Source: Glebionis coronaria (lineage: Eukaryota; Streptophyta; Magnoliopsida; Asterales; Asteraceae). Taken from it: DNA of 64,000 nucleotides. This document shows, in pieces, positions 25,978 through 37,372 of the stretch. Made by a program: the position numbers and the translations under genes. The first letter of the stretch is position 1. Every line of letters starts with the position of its first letter. The stretch covers positions 528,080,618-528,144,617 of the forward strand of contig CM046882.1 of NCBI GenBank assembly GCA_025667525.1, written 5' to 3'. Under the pieces are notes generated by a model that saw nothing but the letters and a program-made list of their open reading frames with translations, searched no databases and was not told the origin of the DNA.

Positions 25978-28900
25978 AGGATGAACTAGGTTTCAAAAAT
26001 TCCTTGTAATCTTCCTTTCAAGAGAAATACATAGTAGCATGCGTAAGTTAAATTATATAAACTAACAATAACAATGACAAGTCAAAATTTAGTCGTTGAA
26101 AGACCCATATTTTATACGAAACTAGCAGGTACATTAATATTGTTAATTGCCGCCACTATTGACTGATTTTATTTCTTCCATGTCGTACGTTCGATGGTTG
26201 GCCATAAAAAATTAAAACAGGTATTGCGTCGAAATTTAAAAGAAACAATAAAAGTGGTCGCCAAGATGTCATTTTCAACCTGATTTTGGTTTCGAGTCAA
26301 ACAAGTGATAACTGGTCTTACCCAAGTCGCGACCACAAATTCGATCGTAATATTTTATGTATTAAAAAATTTAAAAATCACATTTTTTTTGTGAAAAAAA
26401 CAACTTTCTTTTTTTTTTTGGGTAAAAATCACTTCGTGACCACATATATGGTTGCAACTTTATACTCATTAAGAAAAAAGACGTTGTCCTTATTAACATC
26501 GTTTTTTTATAAAAATGTTTTCTGTAAGAAGACCAATTTTTGTTATAACGGGTTGCAATATTTTTCTTTTATTAAAATTATAACATAAAGTTCTTTCAGT
26601 TATTACCATGGTTCTAAAAATATATTCTGTTAAAGCCCCTTTTAAGGCGCGTTAAAATTTGAGGCGCGACTTTCACGTTACACAATAAATTAACACATGC
26701 TACGACATTAGGTGCGATAATTTTTTGAATTAAACTCTAAAAAAAGATTATTATTACATGTAAAAAAAATGTTTTCTCATTTTAATTATTATGTTTAACA
26801 CTTAGTGTGAAATAAATATAAATATTATATTGAATACGATAAAACATAAAAATATTTTTATATGTTTTGTCGTTATAAGTCAGTTTTAAAAAATCGTTAA
26901 AATTTCGTTTTAACCGTTAAAGCGTGTAGGTTGGACATACAGATATGCCACGCCTCACGCTATTTATAACCATATATTTATAACCGTGGTTATTACAGAT
27001 ATCCTAAAAAATATGGTTAATATATTAGTACTTCAAGTTATTAAAAAAAAAGTCATTTAATTTTTTTATAAATCATTTAAGTTTTATGTTTGTAGTTGAT
27101 AATATCGTATTTGATGTAAATTGTCAGTCAGGATTTATATATTCCTATTGACTAGAATTGTTCTACCACTTTGCACGATGACCGATTCTTGTGCACGGTG
27201 CATGCAGTCAAATAAAGCCCAACTTTATCTACTCCATTTTCTAACGCAGTGGCTCTGCTCATTTTAGCAAGGTCAAGTGTCTTTAAGTTCCTTGTCAGAA
27301 GAGACAAAAATAGGTTGGGTGGTGTTATTGGTACACCGAGAACAAATAATCAGATGACAAGTTTTACGTGGAGAACCCGAACGTAAACAACATGATCAAA
27401 AAGTACATTCGAGATGAATGATCTCCCAAAATTAAAGAAAGAACAAGCACAACTTGGAAAAGATTTCTTCTTTATATCAAACTTTCAACCCTTTAATTTG
27501 TTTGTGGTCAATGAAACATTATAACTTATAACTATAATAATATATGAAAATTTTCGTAATTAAAAAAAAACAAAAAAAAAGCCCCACTCACATATCCTTT
27601 TTATTAGATATATGTAAATTTTCGTAATTAAAAAAAAAATAAAAAAAGGCGCCCCTCTCACATAGCCTTTTTACAAAAATTAGATCTAGATGTATTTATA
27701 GGTATTGTGGTGACGATTGACAGGGAAAAGATACAACTGTTAAATCATTGTACATGTTTACAAATGTATCTTAAACGTTGTTGTGTTCCTTTAACGTTAT
27801 ACTTATAATATAATTAAACCGAGACTCATCATCACCTTATAACTCCATACAAATTCATCAATCTAACCTATCCCATCATCTCCTATCACCATCCAATCTA
27901 GACTCGGACAGAAAACAATTAATCTAGACTCGAACAGAAATCAATTGATCTCAGATATGATTCGTGTAACAACATGCATGTCGAGATCTTTTAGATTCAA
28001 CACGAAAACATAACATCATCGATCCTTGTAGGGTTTACCCTTTTATATTCGAAACTTAAAGATTGAATGATAACAAATCTGTTATATTCGAATCTCTGTT
28101 TCGTTTGACACAAAATCAACTCTAATCGACCTACTTGTGCGACCTTGGTGTGAAAGATCTTGAAACTTATATTCCTTCACTACTCTTGGGTGAATGAATT
28201 AAAAAGACTTGAGATATTGGATTTGTGACAACAATCGTGATAAAGAGCCAAGCTTGGTTGATTACTCGTACGGATATGTGTAGGAGATGAAAGTTTGAGA
28301 TTCATTTTGAGATTAGACGATGGTTGAGATTCTAAGATAGGAGCGAAGATTTTGGTGTATTGGTAACTGCATGTTTTTTTATTAAGTTGAGATTAGGGTG
28401 ACTTATGAAGATTTATTTGGGATTGTGGTATTATATATCTTAAGATTGGTAATATGGGCTTCTAATTTCGTGTATGTTTTGGGCCGCATCCGAACATAGT
28501 TCATAAAATATGGATATCTCTTGGTCTGAATACTTAAAAGGCTTTGCAAACGTATTTTAACAATAATTCAAAAACTTTTATTAACGACCACTATTTTGCA
28601 TGCAATGTCGAGAGAAAAATATGTAATAGCATAAAATTTAATACCTATTCCGTATAAAACAGGGACGCATTTGTCATAGTCCAGACTAAAAATAAGAAAC
28701 AAAACTTATATTTTCGCTTTTATTCACGGACCCACGTCTTTTACTCAAGTTTTTTTGTTAACTCTTGAAAACCGTTAGCATACTAAGTTTTCTGTAAACT
28801 TCTATAAGCCACAATTTTTACCTTCGCTTTTTACTCATGTTTCTTGCTAGCATAATCAATTAATCTTAGTGTTTGTAAAATGTGTTTAGAAGAAATTTTA

Positions 28901-29799
28901 AATGGTATATATATTATATAAGAAGAATATTAGTTAGGTAAGTATATAAAGTTTGACATGATTTAAGTGTAAAAAGAATAAAATCTGAGTACTAAGTGCA
29001 TTATTGGGATATTGGTATAAAAAGAACAAATAAGTGTACTATTGGAGGGTATTAGTAACAAAAAGGAAAAAAAAGTACCCAAGTACACCAGTTTAATTAA
29101 AAAAACATAAGACCAAAAAAAAGCATATTAATTAAAGAATGCGAAAAAAACATGTACAAAAATAAAGGGGGTATTAGAATCATATTCTTTTAGGAAGGGT
29201 ATTATAACATCACCAATACGAGTTTCGAAGAAATATAGGTTTTATAAGTAGAGATGGAAATTTATTTCATTGGCATATTAAACTTTTATTTATAAGGGGT
29301 TATAATAAGTTGTTACACAGTACACTTTACTTATGTTTCGGATTTTCGGTAACTTAAAAAGTCTTTTGGACACAATGAAATAATGTGGATATGTATTAGA
29401 GATGATGTGATTAGCGGTATAGGGGTACCTGTGGGGGTTACTATGGTAATAAGGGTTGCGTGTGTAAAATAGTAGTTAGTAAATATGGTCAAATGTAGAG
29501 TCTGGATTGTATGAGGCGTTAGAGTCATGCATTGACTAATGTTGAGGTTCACCAATACTTGCTCTTTGATCCTACCGATTTTAGGGGAAATCTAGATAAA
29601 ATACTTGCTGGCAAAGACAACAAGAAAGTTGTTGCCATAAAGTCCAAGTGAGGATCTCGCGAGAAGTTTTGAATTAAATGGCATCTACTGCATTTATCGA
29701 CTTTGTATCGTGTGTATCCTGATGCGTTAACTCAAATGAGTTCCTATATTAGATACATTATTACTTTATGTTTATCATACATGCGATGCAACTAACGAC
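25978..29799. other. Gene-free AT-rich DNA
   Basis: No convincing ORF, RNA gene or intact element on either strand. Visible features are poly-A/T runs near 26380-26430, AGGCGCG motifs at 26640-26670, and a small tandem duplication at 27540-27675. The stretch from about 28900 on, rich in GGGTATTAG motifs, may belong to a Helitron-like element ending at 29838. Confidence 0.5.
27540..27675 (+). repeat. Imperfect tandem duplication, about 75-bp unit
   Basis: AATTTTCGTAATTAAAAAAA followed by a GCCC-CTCACATA-CCTTTTT stretch occurs twice in a row. The copies differ by small indels in their A-runs. Confidence 0.7.
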
Positions 29800-29838
29800 A
29801 TCTAAACATCTGCGACGAAGCGCGGACACCTCAACTAG
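29800..29838 (+). mobile_element. Possible Helitron 3' terminus
   Basis: CATCTGCGACGAAGCGCGGA, then CACCTCAACTAG, followed by T. A short GC-rich potential hairpin lies about 10 bases before a terminal CTAG, the layout of plant Helitron 3' ends (CTRR). The hairpin is imperfect, no TC-type 5' end was identified, and no Rep/helicase gene is present. Confidence 0.4.
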
Positions 29839-30729
29839 TTTTATTTTATTTTTGCAATTTTTGATCGAAGGAAATTTTCTGTCATATTTATTCTTGCTAG
29901 TCTAATAAAACCTATTGGGTTTGGATACTAGTACCCTCCTCTAATCTGATTCTAATACATTCCCTTTGATTTTTTTTACCTTTTTTTATTCTTATAATTT
30001 TGTTTATATTATAAAACTGTGAAATAAAAAAATTGAAGCGGAAAATATAAAGTTTGATAAGTAAAAAGCAGTAAAACGTAAAAATTACGGAGCAGGAAGC
30101 TGTGTTTTCCAGTTAATAAAGTAAGTATAACTGTAAAAAAAATACAGAACACAGAATATAAAGTTTTACAGTTCAGAAACTGTAAAACGTAAACGATATA
30201 GAATAAAAAAAATAAAAAACTATCTTTTCCTGTCAATATACCGGGTATTAGGGGGTATTAGTGGTAGATTTGTGGTAGGGGGTGTACATTCTTGTTGGTT
30301 AATTCTTGTATTTCGTTATTATTGTTGCGCATTTAATCCCCAATGGCTTTTCAATAACAACAACGCTTATGAATTACGATTTGTATAGCAGGCACTAACA
30401 ACAGACAGTAGTATAATTACAGTTCCGATATTGAAAGAAAAATAAAAAAAGGTCTAGTATACCAATTTTGAGAAGTGTGGCAGAGTTATTAGGCTAGGGA
30501 GTGGTGAAGAAAAATTATATCTACATCTCAGTTTTTTCACTTTTATTACTAACTAATCAAAAACTTATCTTTCAAAAGATAATAAGGAAAATAAAAACTC
30601 ACATTCACCTCATTTCTACTATATTTTTATTTTATTTATTCATAAAATAAATATATTAATTCTATCAAATTTAAAAACGATACACACAGGTAAATAAAAA
30701 TTTAAAAAACCTTCAAATAAAATAAAAAA
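29839..30729. other. Gene-free DNA left of the PIF transposase 3' end
   Basis: AT-rich with no convincing ORF. GGGTATTAGGGGGTATTAGT at 30243 is conspicuous. It could hold the 3' end of the PIF/Harbinger element, but no terminal inverted repeat could be paired inside the window. Confidence 0.4.
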
Positions 30730-30893
30730 TTAGACATTATTAGACAAGTGTTGGATTAAATCGGATCGAATGTTATGATGCACTTGAGATGATCTGATAT
30801 ATCCCATAACAACATGAATTTGTTCCTGGTTTCGTACGAGATCGTCCGGTTGATGTGCTTTTCCTGGGTACCATATGGGAGTTATCACATATC
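30730..30893 (-). pseudogene. PIF/Harbinger transposase, C-terminal end (separated by SIRE)
   Basis: On the minus strand the frame entering from the SIRE junction reads IHVVMGYIRSSQVHHNIRSD, then LIQHL, and stops with TAA at 30730-30732. An (I/L)R-x-D-L-(I/V)-x-H-(I/L) ending is typical of plant PIF-type transposases. The first part duplicates sequence on the other side of the SIRE element (43041-43149), so this is the true 3' end of the gene whose body lies at 43041-44263. Confidence 0.75.
30785..30893 (+). repeat. Left copy of 109-bp duplication flanking SIRE
   Basis: It begins TGAGATGATCTGATATA and ends ATCACATATC directly at the LTR. It is nearly identical to 43041-43149 on the far side, differing at two or so positions. 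Ty1/copia insertion normally duplicates about 5 bases. Confidence 0.9.
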
Positions 30894-31639
30894 TGAAAGT
30901 CCCTAATCAATGCAAGAAACCCTAATCTTAGCTTAATCAACACAAGGTATTAATTTTCAAACGTAATCTTATTATTGTATAATAAAGAATTACAAGTGTT
31001 ATGGATAACACAGTTTGATGACAATGTGTTGTGCACACTTTGAACAACAATAAACCCTAACTTATGAATACAGTCGTAGCTGTTTGATTCACTAAGTTAT
31101 ATGCAATAATGTTCTTGATATCTCAAAGTGTTGAACATTAATGCATGGATACACATCCTATTTATAGTGTTACGAGTTTGACCTAAACAGTACTTGATGG
31201 CGACTACACAAGCTTTTACAAGTTCCCACATCAGTCACATGATGTCCTTCTATTCTTGGTAGTCTTCCATTATGCTTTAAGGAAACAGTTGTCAAAACAG
31301 TTTCCTTTTTCTTCATAGTCTCGAACACACAAATGGCATGTCCAAAGTATGCTGAGAGTTATCAGGGTATTGCCACCCCTGTTAACTCTCAACCCCTCAG
31401 AGTCCCTGATACATCTTGGCTGTTATCCATCACAGCCAATGAGTATGTCTTCAGGTAATTCTTCGACTTCCCTGACAATGTCTCTGACATGGACTCCTCT
31501 GAGGTTGCTCACAGAGACTTGGATCTCTGTGAGTCTTGCGAAACTTGTCTTCCTCCTAGGCACAAGCAAGGGACTATCTAACAGCCTAATTATGTTTAAA
31601 TCAATGATCAGGGAATCTAACAAGTTTAGATTCCCAACA
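30894..31639 (-). repeat. 3' LTR of SIRE element
   Basis: 746 bases. On the minus strand it begins TGTTGGGAATC and ends GGGACTTTCA (TG...CA). A TATA box reads TATAAATA on the minus strand at 31159-31166. Confidence 0.9.
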
Positions 31640-31650
31640 ATCTCCCCCTA
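31640..31650 (-). promoter_or_regulatory. Polypurine tract of SIRE element
   Basis: The minus strand reads TAGGGGGAGAT directly before the 3' LTR. Confidence 0.8.
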
Positions 31651-31828
31651 TTTAAACATAAATAATGCTAGATCTAACTAAGTTATGGTAAGTGAGTTTA
31701 ACAGCTTCTTTTTACACATAACAGATCTAAACAAACATACCTCATGATTTTATTAAAACTTAAAGAAAATTACAAGTGCATTACATAAGCAAAATAAAAG
31801 ATGAAGGTAAAAAGGGCTGTGAACATCT

Positions 31829-34084
31829 TCAATAGTCATTATTTTTAATTTTTTCTTCAGCTTCAGCCAAGTCTAATCTGTTATCAATTTCATCCTGCAA
31901 AGTCTTTGCAAACTTCTTGGAATACTCTGTGTTGATCTTGAGACATTTCTTGTGACAGAGTAGCTGAATAGTTGAAGCTAAGCACAGCTCATCTTCCCTT
32001 TGAAAAGCATACTGGTAAGCCCTGTTCATGAATGCCATTCCTCTTTCAGGCTCTGTGTATGTCTGACCATCAACAGGGCCAACAATACCATTGGGGAGGA
32101 TCAAATCCCTGTGCATGCCATCCACTTGAACATTTTCAGTAACAAAAGTTTCATTAAGAATTTGTGAAATCCTTCTCCTTTTGTTGCCTGTCTTTGGGGG
32201 TTCTTGTTCAAAAAGCTGTGATGGGGGATCAATCTTAAGTTTGGCTGCTGTTTCCTTGATCTAGTTAAACTTGGCCATAAGAGTCTTAAGCAGAAGAAAA
32301 TTAGCCTGTCCAGTCTTTTTGGCAGCTAAGGCTTCAAGTTCGAACCATTCTGATAACCCAAGTGTCTTTAACTTGAAGTTGTCAAACACATCCATATTTC
32401 TCTGTTGGTTTTCCCTCCATAAGATCATCTGTGGGGTGTTTGTGGATTTATGAATGGTGTATTTGAACTTGGTTATCTTGCCAGAGGCATATCTGTTGTT
32501 CACGCAGACATCATAGTCAGCTTTGACTTTCCTTAAAGCCTCAGCGCGTTTTGCTTCCATTTCCCTCAACCTTTGTTTTTGTTTTTCCCTTTCAGGTGGT
32601 GTCATCTTCCTCAGAGTAGCTTCATTCAATTCTTTGGCTGTCTTGAGTTCATTTAGTCTTTTGAATTCTTCAGCCTGTTGCTCTATTTCTTTAGGGGTTA
32701 AAGGAATCTCATCGGAAGGTGTAAAGGTTGAGAATTGGGAAAGGTCTGTGGTGGATCCTCATGTCTCTAGCATCGCAGCTATCTTCTTAAGTTTGGTATC
32801 TGTGTCAACCAAAACTATCTCCTTTCCTTTCTTCGAGACAAAGAACTCCACACTTATGTTTTTCAAAACATCAGCTCTTTTAATAAATGCTGTCTGAGCC
32901 TGAGTTTGAATAGCTTTGGGGAGAGAGCTAACAGTGAATTTTAATTTCTTGGCAGCTGGTTCATCATCATCCCCAGGCTTGCTGGTGTTAACCAAAACCA
33001 GAGTCTTTGATGAGTCAGCTCCATCTTGAGTTTGTTGCTCCCCCTGAGTATTATCCTCATCATCAGGTATTATAACAGGTGTGATGACTTGGAGAGGAAC
33101 AGGTGTAATGGTGGGATTAGCTGATGATGAGCCTTGTTCAGCAGATGCAAGGCTGAGTCTTGTATTTTTCTCCCCCTCACGTTTATCCTGTCTTCGCAGA
33201 TGTTTGGATGAACGTGCTTGGAAATGCCTTGCAATTTGTTCGACAGAGGCAGCCATAGAGCGTTGTCTTTTCCTTGAAGCCCTGGCATTTGCATTGGTAT
33301 TTGCCTGAACACGACTGACAACAAAATTAGCATGACGATATTGCCTGTTGCGAACAGCATCAAATTGCCTGTGTGTGGTGAGCTCATGTTCATGGAACAT
33401 GGCAGGGACTGCTGAGTCAATGGCATATTTTATTCTTGTTGAAAGATGACTGAGTCCTTGGGCTACACCTCTTCTTGCACCATCCTGAATTGGCTCAGTG
33501 ACCGCCTCAGCCACAGCCTTTTTGATGATGCCTGGAAATGTCACAGTGAAGTTGTGCATTTCAGACTTGATCACATCCAGCTTCCTTGATAAACGCTCAA
33601 TATCTGATTGATGATGAACAGGATAAAGATTCTTGATATTGAGGCTTTGCTGAGCATAGTCATCCCCCCTTGGTAGAATATCAAAGTTCGTTTGGGCAGG
33701 ATGATCAAACAAGAGAAACTCCGCTGTTGGATCATAGGCTGGAGATTGGAAAACTGTTGTTGTGGATGTAGCAGAATTGGGAGTATCAACAGCATCACTG
33801 GGAGGAGAAGTCTTATCACCAGCTGGTGTAGACACAGCTATTTCTTTAGGAGGAGAGACAGACAGCTGGTCTTCCTCATCTTCTTCATCCTCTTCATCGA
33901 ACATTCCTTCAGGAAATTCATCTTCAGGCATGGGCTCAATGTCAGAGACAGAATCCTCTAATGAGAGCATTTCTTCATCAGCATTTAACAGAGGCTCTTC
34001 ATCATTGGTTTTGTCTTGAGTACATGTATCAGCCTCCTTTTCTTGTTGTACCTGAGACTCAATGACTGGCTGTACAATTTCAGC
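31829..34084 (-). pseudogene. SIRE env-like gene, proposed exon 2 (stops at two sites)
   Basis: One reading frame runs from the proposed acceptor at 34084 to 31829, broken only by in-frame stops at 32759 and 32261. The first part is acidic (DEEDEEDEEDQ), then comes a helical region with RLSRKLDVIKSEM, a very basic stretch with ASRKRQRSM and HLRRQDKREGEK, and an acidic Pro-rich stretch. The second part is a Glu/Lys/Arg-rich coiled coil (PPEREKQKQRLREMEAKRAE). I see no signal peptide, clear transmembrane segment or fusion peptide, so a true envelope function is not supported. The 'env-like' name follows its position after pol in SIRE elements. An alternative is an accessory structural protein. 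Confidence 0.7.
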
Positions 34085-34815
34085 CTGCAAATTTGTTGTA
34101 ATTAGTAACAGGGAAAAATATAAGGGGAATGGTCGCCATTTCGCTGTCCCAGAGAGGCTGAGGGTGATTACTCAGCCACTCCAAAGGATAAATTCTTGGG
34201 ATTCTTTTAAGTGTGAAAAAAATAAGGTTAATGATCGCCATTCGCTGCCCCTAGGAAAGCTGAGTGTGATTATTCAACCCCCCCAAAAGGTTAAAACCTT
34301 TGGGACTCTTTTGATTGTGAGACATATGTTGTTTATGGATCGCCAGTCACTGCCCCTAGGAAAGCTGAGTGTGATTATTCAGCCCCCCCAAAAGGTTAAA
34401 ACCTTTGGGACTCTTTTAAGAGTGAAACATATGTGGTTAAAGGTCGCCTGTTACGCTGCCCCTAGGAAAGCTGAGGGTGATGATTCAGCTCCCCCTGAAA
34501 GGATAAATCCTTTGGGACTCTTTTAAGGAGGGAACCAAGAGGCTGTGTGAGGTACAACTGATCAAGGTTGAGACATTAGTGTATTCAGGTTGTTGTTAGC
34601 CTGAATACTGTCTAGAGGGTGCAGGGTCATCGGGGTGCTTTATAAACACAAATGAATCATTCCCTGGTGCAAAGACAGGGTGTACAGAAGTCTTAAAGGA
34701 TTCTAAGTGTATTGACAGACTTCTATGGGTCGAGGATTACCCTAACTTCACCACTCTCTCCTACAGACAAGTGAGAGTGGCTGCTTGTGAACCTCTAAAA
34801 ATGTACACTGATTAC
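34085..34815 (-). other. Putative intron in the SIRE env-like gene
   Basis: On the minus strand the donor is CAA|GTAATC (intron from 34815) and the acceptor is AATTTGCAG|GCTGAA (intron ends at 34085), with TTACTAATTAC just upstream as a branch-site candidate. Both exon edges fall between codons, so the two coding frames would be continuous in phase 0. Without splicing, the first frame stops six codons past the donor. Length is 731 bases. Most of its left half is a tandem repeat. Confidence 0.6.
34131..34540 (+). repeat. About 104-bp tandem repeat, 4 copies, inside the putative intron
   Basis: Units start at 34131, 34233, 34337 and 34442. Each contains GATCGCCA...CTGCCCCTAGGAAAGCTGAG, GTGATTATTCA, a C-run, and GGTTAAAACCTTTGGGACTC. 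The open frame on the + strand across it is an artefact of the repeat. Confidence 0.9.
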
Positions 34816-36076
34816 TTGTGAGATATCAGCTTGATCAGGCTGGTTTCCTGTCGTCTCAGCTGACTTTGAGACACTAGACTCCTGTTGTTTGTCAGCCAAT
34901 GAATCTGAATCCACATGAGTATCTGGACCAGAGGAGGTGGCAGTCTTCTTTCCCTGGGCCTTAGAAACAGCTTTGGAGTGGGAAGAAGAGGGGATTTTCT
35001 TCTTCTTAGGCTGTTGGCCAGATGAAGCCTTGGACTTAGTAGTGTGCTGCCCAGAGGTCAAAGACTTAGACTTGCCAGCAACACTAGAAGTATTCACCTT
35101 CTCAGAGGAATGGAGCAAGGGCTTCTCAGCGTTTGGTACTTGGTTGGCCACATTCATCATATGGGCGGTGACAGGGACGTCTTCAGCTCCTATGTCTTTG
35201 TAGATGGCACCTGTGATGCGATAGGGCTTAAGAGCAGTCAAGGCCATGTTGTGGTAGTTATCTCCTAGCAAGCTTTCGAAGATCAGAGACAGGAAGCGCA
35301 CATAGCAAATATTCTTTTCACTAACTTAATTCCTTCTCCTTAAGCTGTTCAACAAGATTGGAGAAGAGAATGCTTCCAACGTCAACATCAGCTCCCCATA
35401 TTAATCCATAAGCAATAGCCTGATGGTTGAAAGACATATGATCCTGTGATCCCTGCATTCCTCTCAGGGATTTAACAATGTGGGTGAAGAGGACACGCCA
35501 CATGGGAGTGAAGTACTTAATCTTCAGAGGAGATTTGGCGAGGACCTCAGCTGGTGTAAGGGCAGGGTTAATGTCATGGCAAGGGTTGAGTGTGGCCAGG
35601 GTTTCTTTGACAGCCTTTTTATCAACTACCTTCAGGCATTCATCTCCATGCTTCAATCCGGCCACACTTGAAAAGTCTTTAAGGGAGAAGGCAAAAGGGT
35701 GTTCATTGCATGAAAGGCTAAATGTTATGGTGTCTTCTACCACTTCAGCAGAATACCAGAATTCCCTTAGGTATTCTTGGTAAAATGTGGATGGGGATTT
35801 GGTGAAGGCTTCACTTAGGTCACAATTCTACATGAAATTGACCAGATCTGAATAGGTGCTGTTTGGTGCCTTAATCCATCCAATGACGTTGTTGGAGGCG
35901 AGGATGCTCTCGTTGATCTCGAAGTTAACATTTGAAGCTTTGGGAACTGAAAACGCCATGGATTCGAGGTTGAAGGTGAAATAAAATGGCGGATAGGTTA
36001 AGAGAGATAAGAACTTAGAGAGAGAAGTAGATTTGAGAAATGAGAATGGTGGTGGGTGAGAGGAGAAAGGAGACAA
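34816..36076 (-). pseudogene. SIRE env-like gene, proposed exon 1
   Basis: The likely start is the Met at 35959 (MAFSVPKASNVNFEINESIL); the frame is open up to 36076, so an upstream start is possible. The frame meets an in-frame stop at 35828 and continues as a sequence resembling the conserved N-terminal domain of such proteins in Asteraceae SIRE elements (FWYSAEVVEDTITFSLS...). A frameshift near 35310-35330 leads into a basic, Ser/Lys-rich tail (34816-35301) with KKKKIPSSSHSKAVSKAQGK that may act as a nuclear or nucleic-acid-binding segment. Three parts in two frames plus a stop make it non-functional as it stands. Confidence 0.65.
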
Positions 36077-36307
36077 TATATATTCAAACTAAGTGAACAG
36101 TTATTCAACCGTATTAAATGCAAGGTGCGAAAATGACTGCTCAAGTGGGTCCCCTTAACCTTTCAAAATAGTTTGTCTCCTCGTTATCCGAAAAATAAAT
36201 GATTAAATATTTGAGAATGTTTTTTGCATTTACTTGGAAAGTAACTACCTAGTTTCATGTGAAAAACATTTAATATAGAATCAATCATTTAATGAATACA
36301 TTTAATA
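36077..36307 (-). other. Spacer between SIRE pol and env-like gene
   Basis: About 230 bases without an ORF. Nothing specific is seen apart from AT-rich sequence that could hold regulatory signals for the downstream gene. Confidence 0.5.
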
Positions 36308-37372
36308 TCAAGCCACAGGCTTTGAGATATTGAGAATCCCTAGCTCAGCAACTAGCCTGTTGAACGAAGGTTCAGCCGAAGGCTTTGTAAAGATATCAGC
36401 TAGTTGCAGCTCTGTGGGAACAAAATGCAGCTCAATATCTCCCTTCATTATATGATCCTTGATAAAATGATACCTGATATCAATGTGTTTGGTACGAGAG
36501 TGAAGAACAGGGTTGTTGGATATGGCAATGGCGCTGGTGTTGTCACAAAAGATTGGCACTTTGTCATACAAGATTTCATAGTCAGCCAATTGACTTTTCA
36601 TCCAGAGCACCTGAGCACAACAGCTGGCTGCAGCGACATATTCTGCTTCAGCTGAAGACATAGCCACAGAGTTTTGCTTTTTAGCACTCCATCTAACCAA
36701 TTTTCCTCCTAGGATTTGACAGCTGCCTGAAGTGCTCTTTCTGTCAATACAACATCCAGCATAGTCTGAATCTGAATAGGCCTTGAGATCAAAGCCTGAT
36801 TCTTTTGGATACCATAGGCCTAGGGATGGTGTTCCTTTGAGATACCTAAAAATTCTCTTAACATCCACTAGATGGGATTCTTTTGGGTTAGCTTGGTACC
36901 TTGTACAGAGACATGTGGAGAATTGGATATCTGGACGACTAGCTGTTAAATACATGAGTGACCCAATCATGCCTCTATATAAAGTCTCATTGACAGAGAC
37001 CCCTGACTCATCAGGGCCCAAGTTGTTGGGTGGAAGCATGGGGCATTTCACTGATGCACAATCAGCTAAGTCATATTTTTTAAGTAAATCCTTAACATAC
37101 TTTTCTTGACAAATTGAAATTCCCTTAGGACATTGTTTAATTTAAAAGCCCAAAAAGTAAGTTAATTGACCCATCATACTCATCTCATATTTCTTGGTCA
37201 TTAATTTAGCAAAACGTTTACTAAGATTGACATTTGTTGACCCAAAGATGATATCATCCACATAAATCTGCACAATGATGAAATCACTCTTGTCCTTGAA
37301 GGTAAAGAGTGTTTTATCAATAGAACCCCTGACAAATTTATTTTCAGTTAAAAAAATTTGAAAGAGTTTCAT
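36308..37372 (-). pseudogene. SIRE reverse transcriptase C-terminal part and RNase H
   Basis: The frame from 37372 contains the RT catalytic motif [14 protein letters not shown] and YEMSMMGQLTYFLGF, then an in-frame TAA at 37142. It continues in the same frame with GSLMYLTASRPDIQFSTCLC and the RNase H region: [21 protein letters not shown] and IFCDNTSAI give the D-E-D catalytic set, and ADIFTKP closes it. The upstream part of RT is in another frame (37344-39701), joined by a frameshift near 37350. The stop separates RT from RNase H, so the polyprotein is not intact. The domain order is the standard Ty1/copia one. Confidence 0.85.

Noticed and set aside
29331..29555. Thr/Ile-rich minus-strand ORF
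   Set aside because: No motif, low complexity and no neighbouring gene signals.
31349..31681. 110-residue ORF in the SIRE LTR (also 42785-43039)
   Set aside because: It lies inside both LTR copies opposite to the element's strand, so it is a chance frame.
34062..34526. 154-residue + strand ORF
   Set aside because: It runs through the 104-bp tandem repeat in the proposed intron of a minus-strand gene and its peptide is just that repeat.
31829..36076. True viral envelope protein
   Set aside because: No signal peptide, fusion peptide or clear membrane anchor is visible; only position supports the env-like label.
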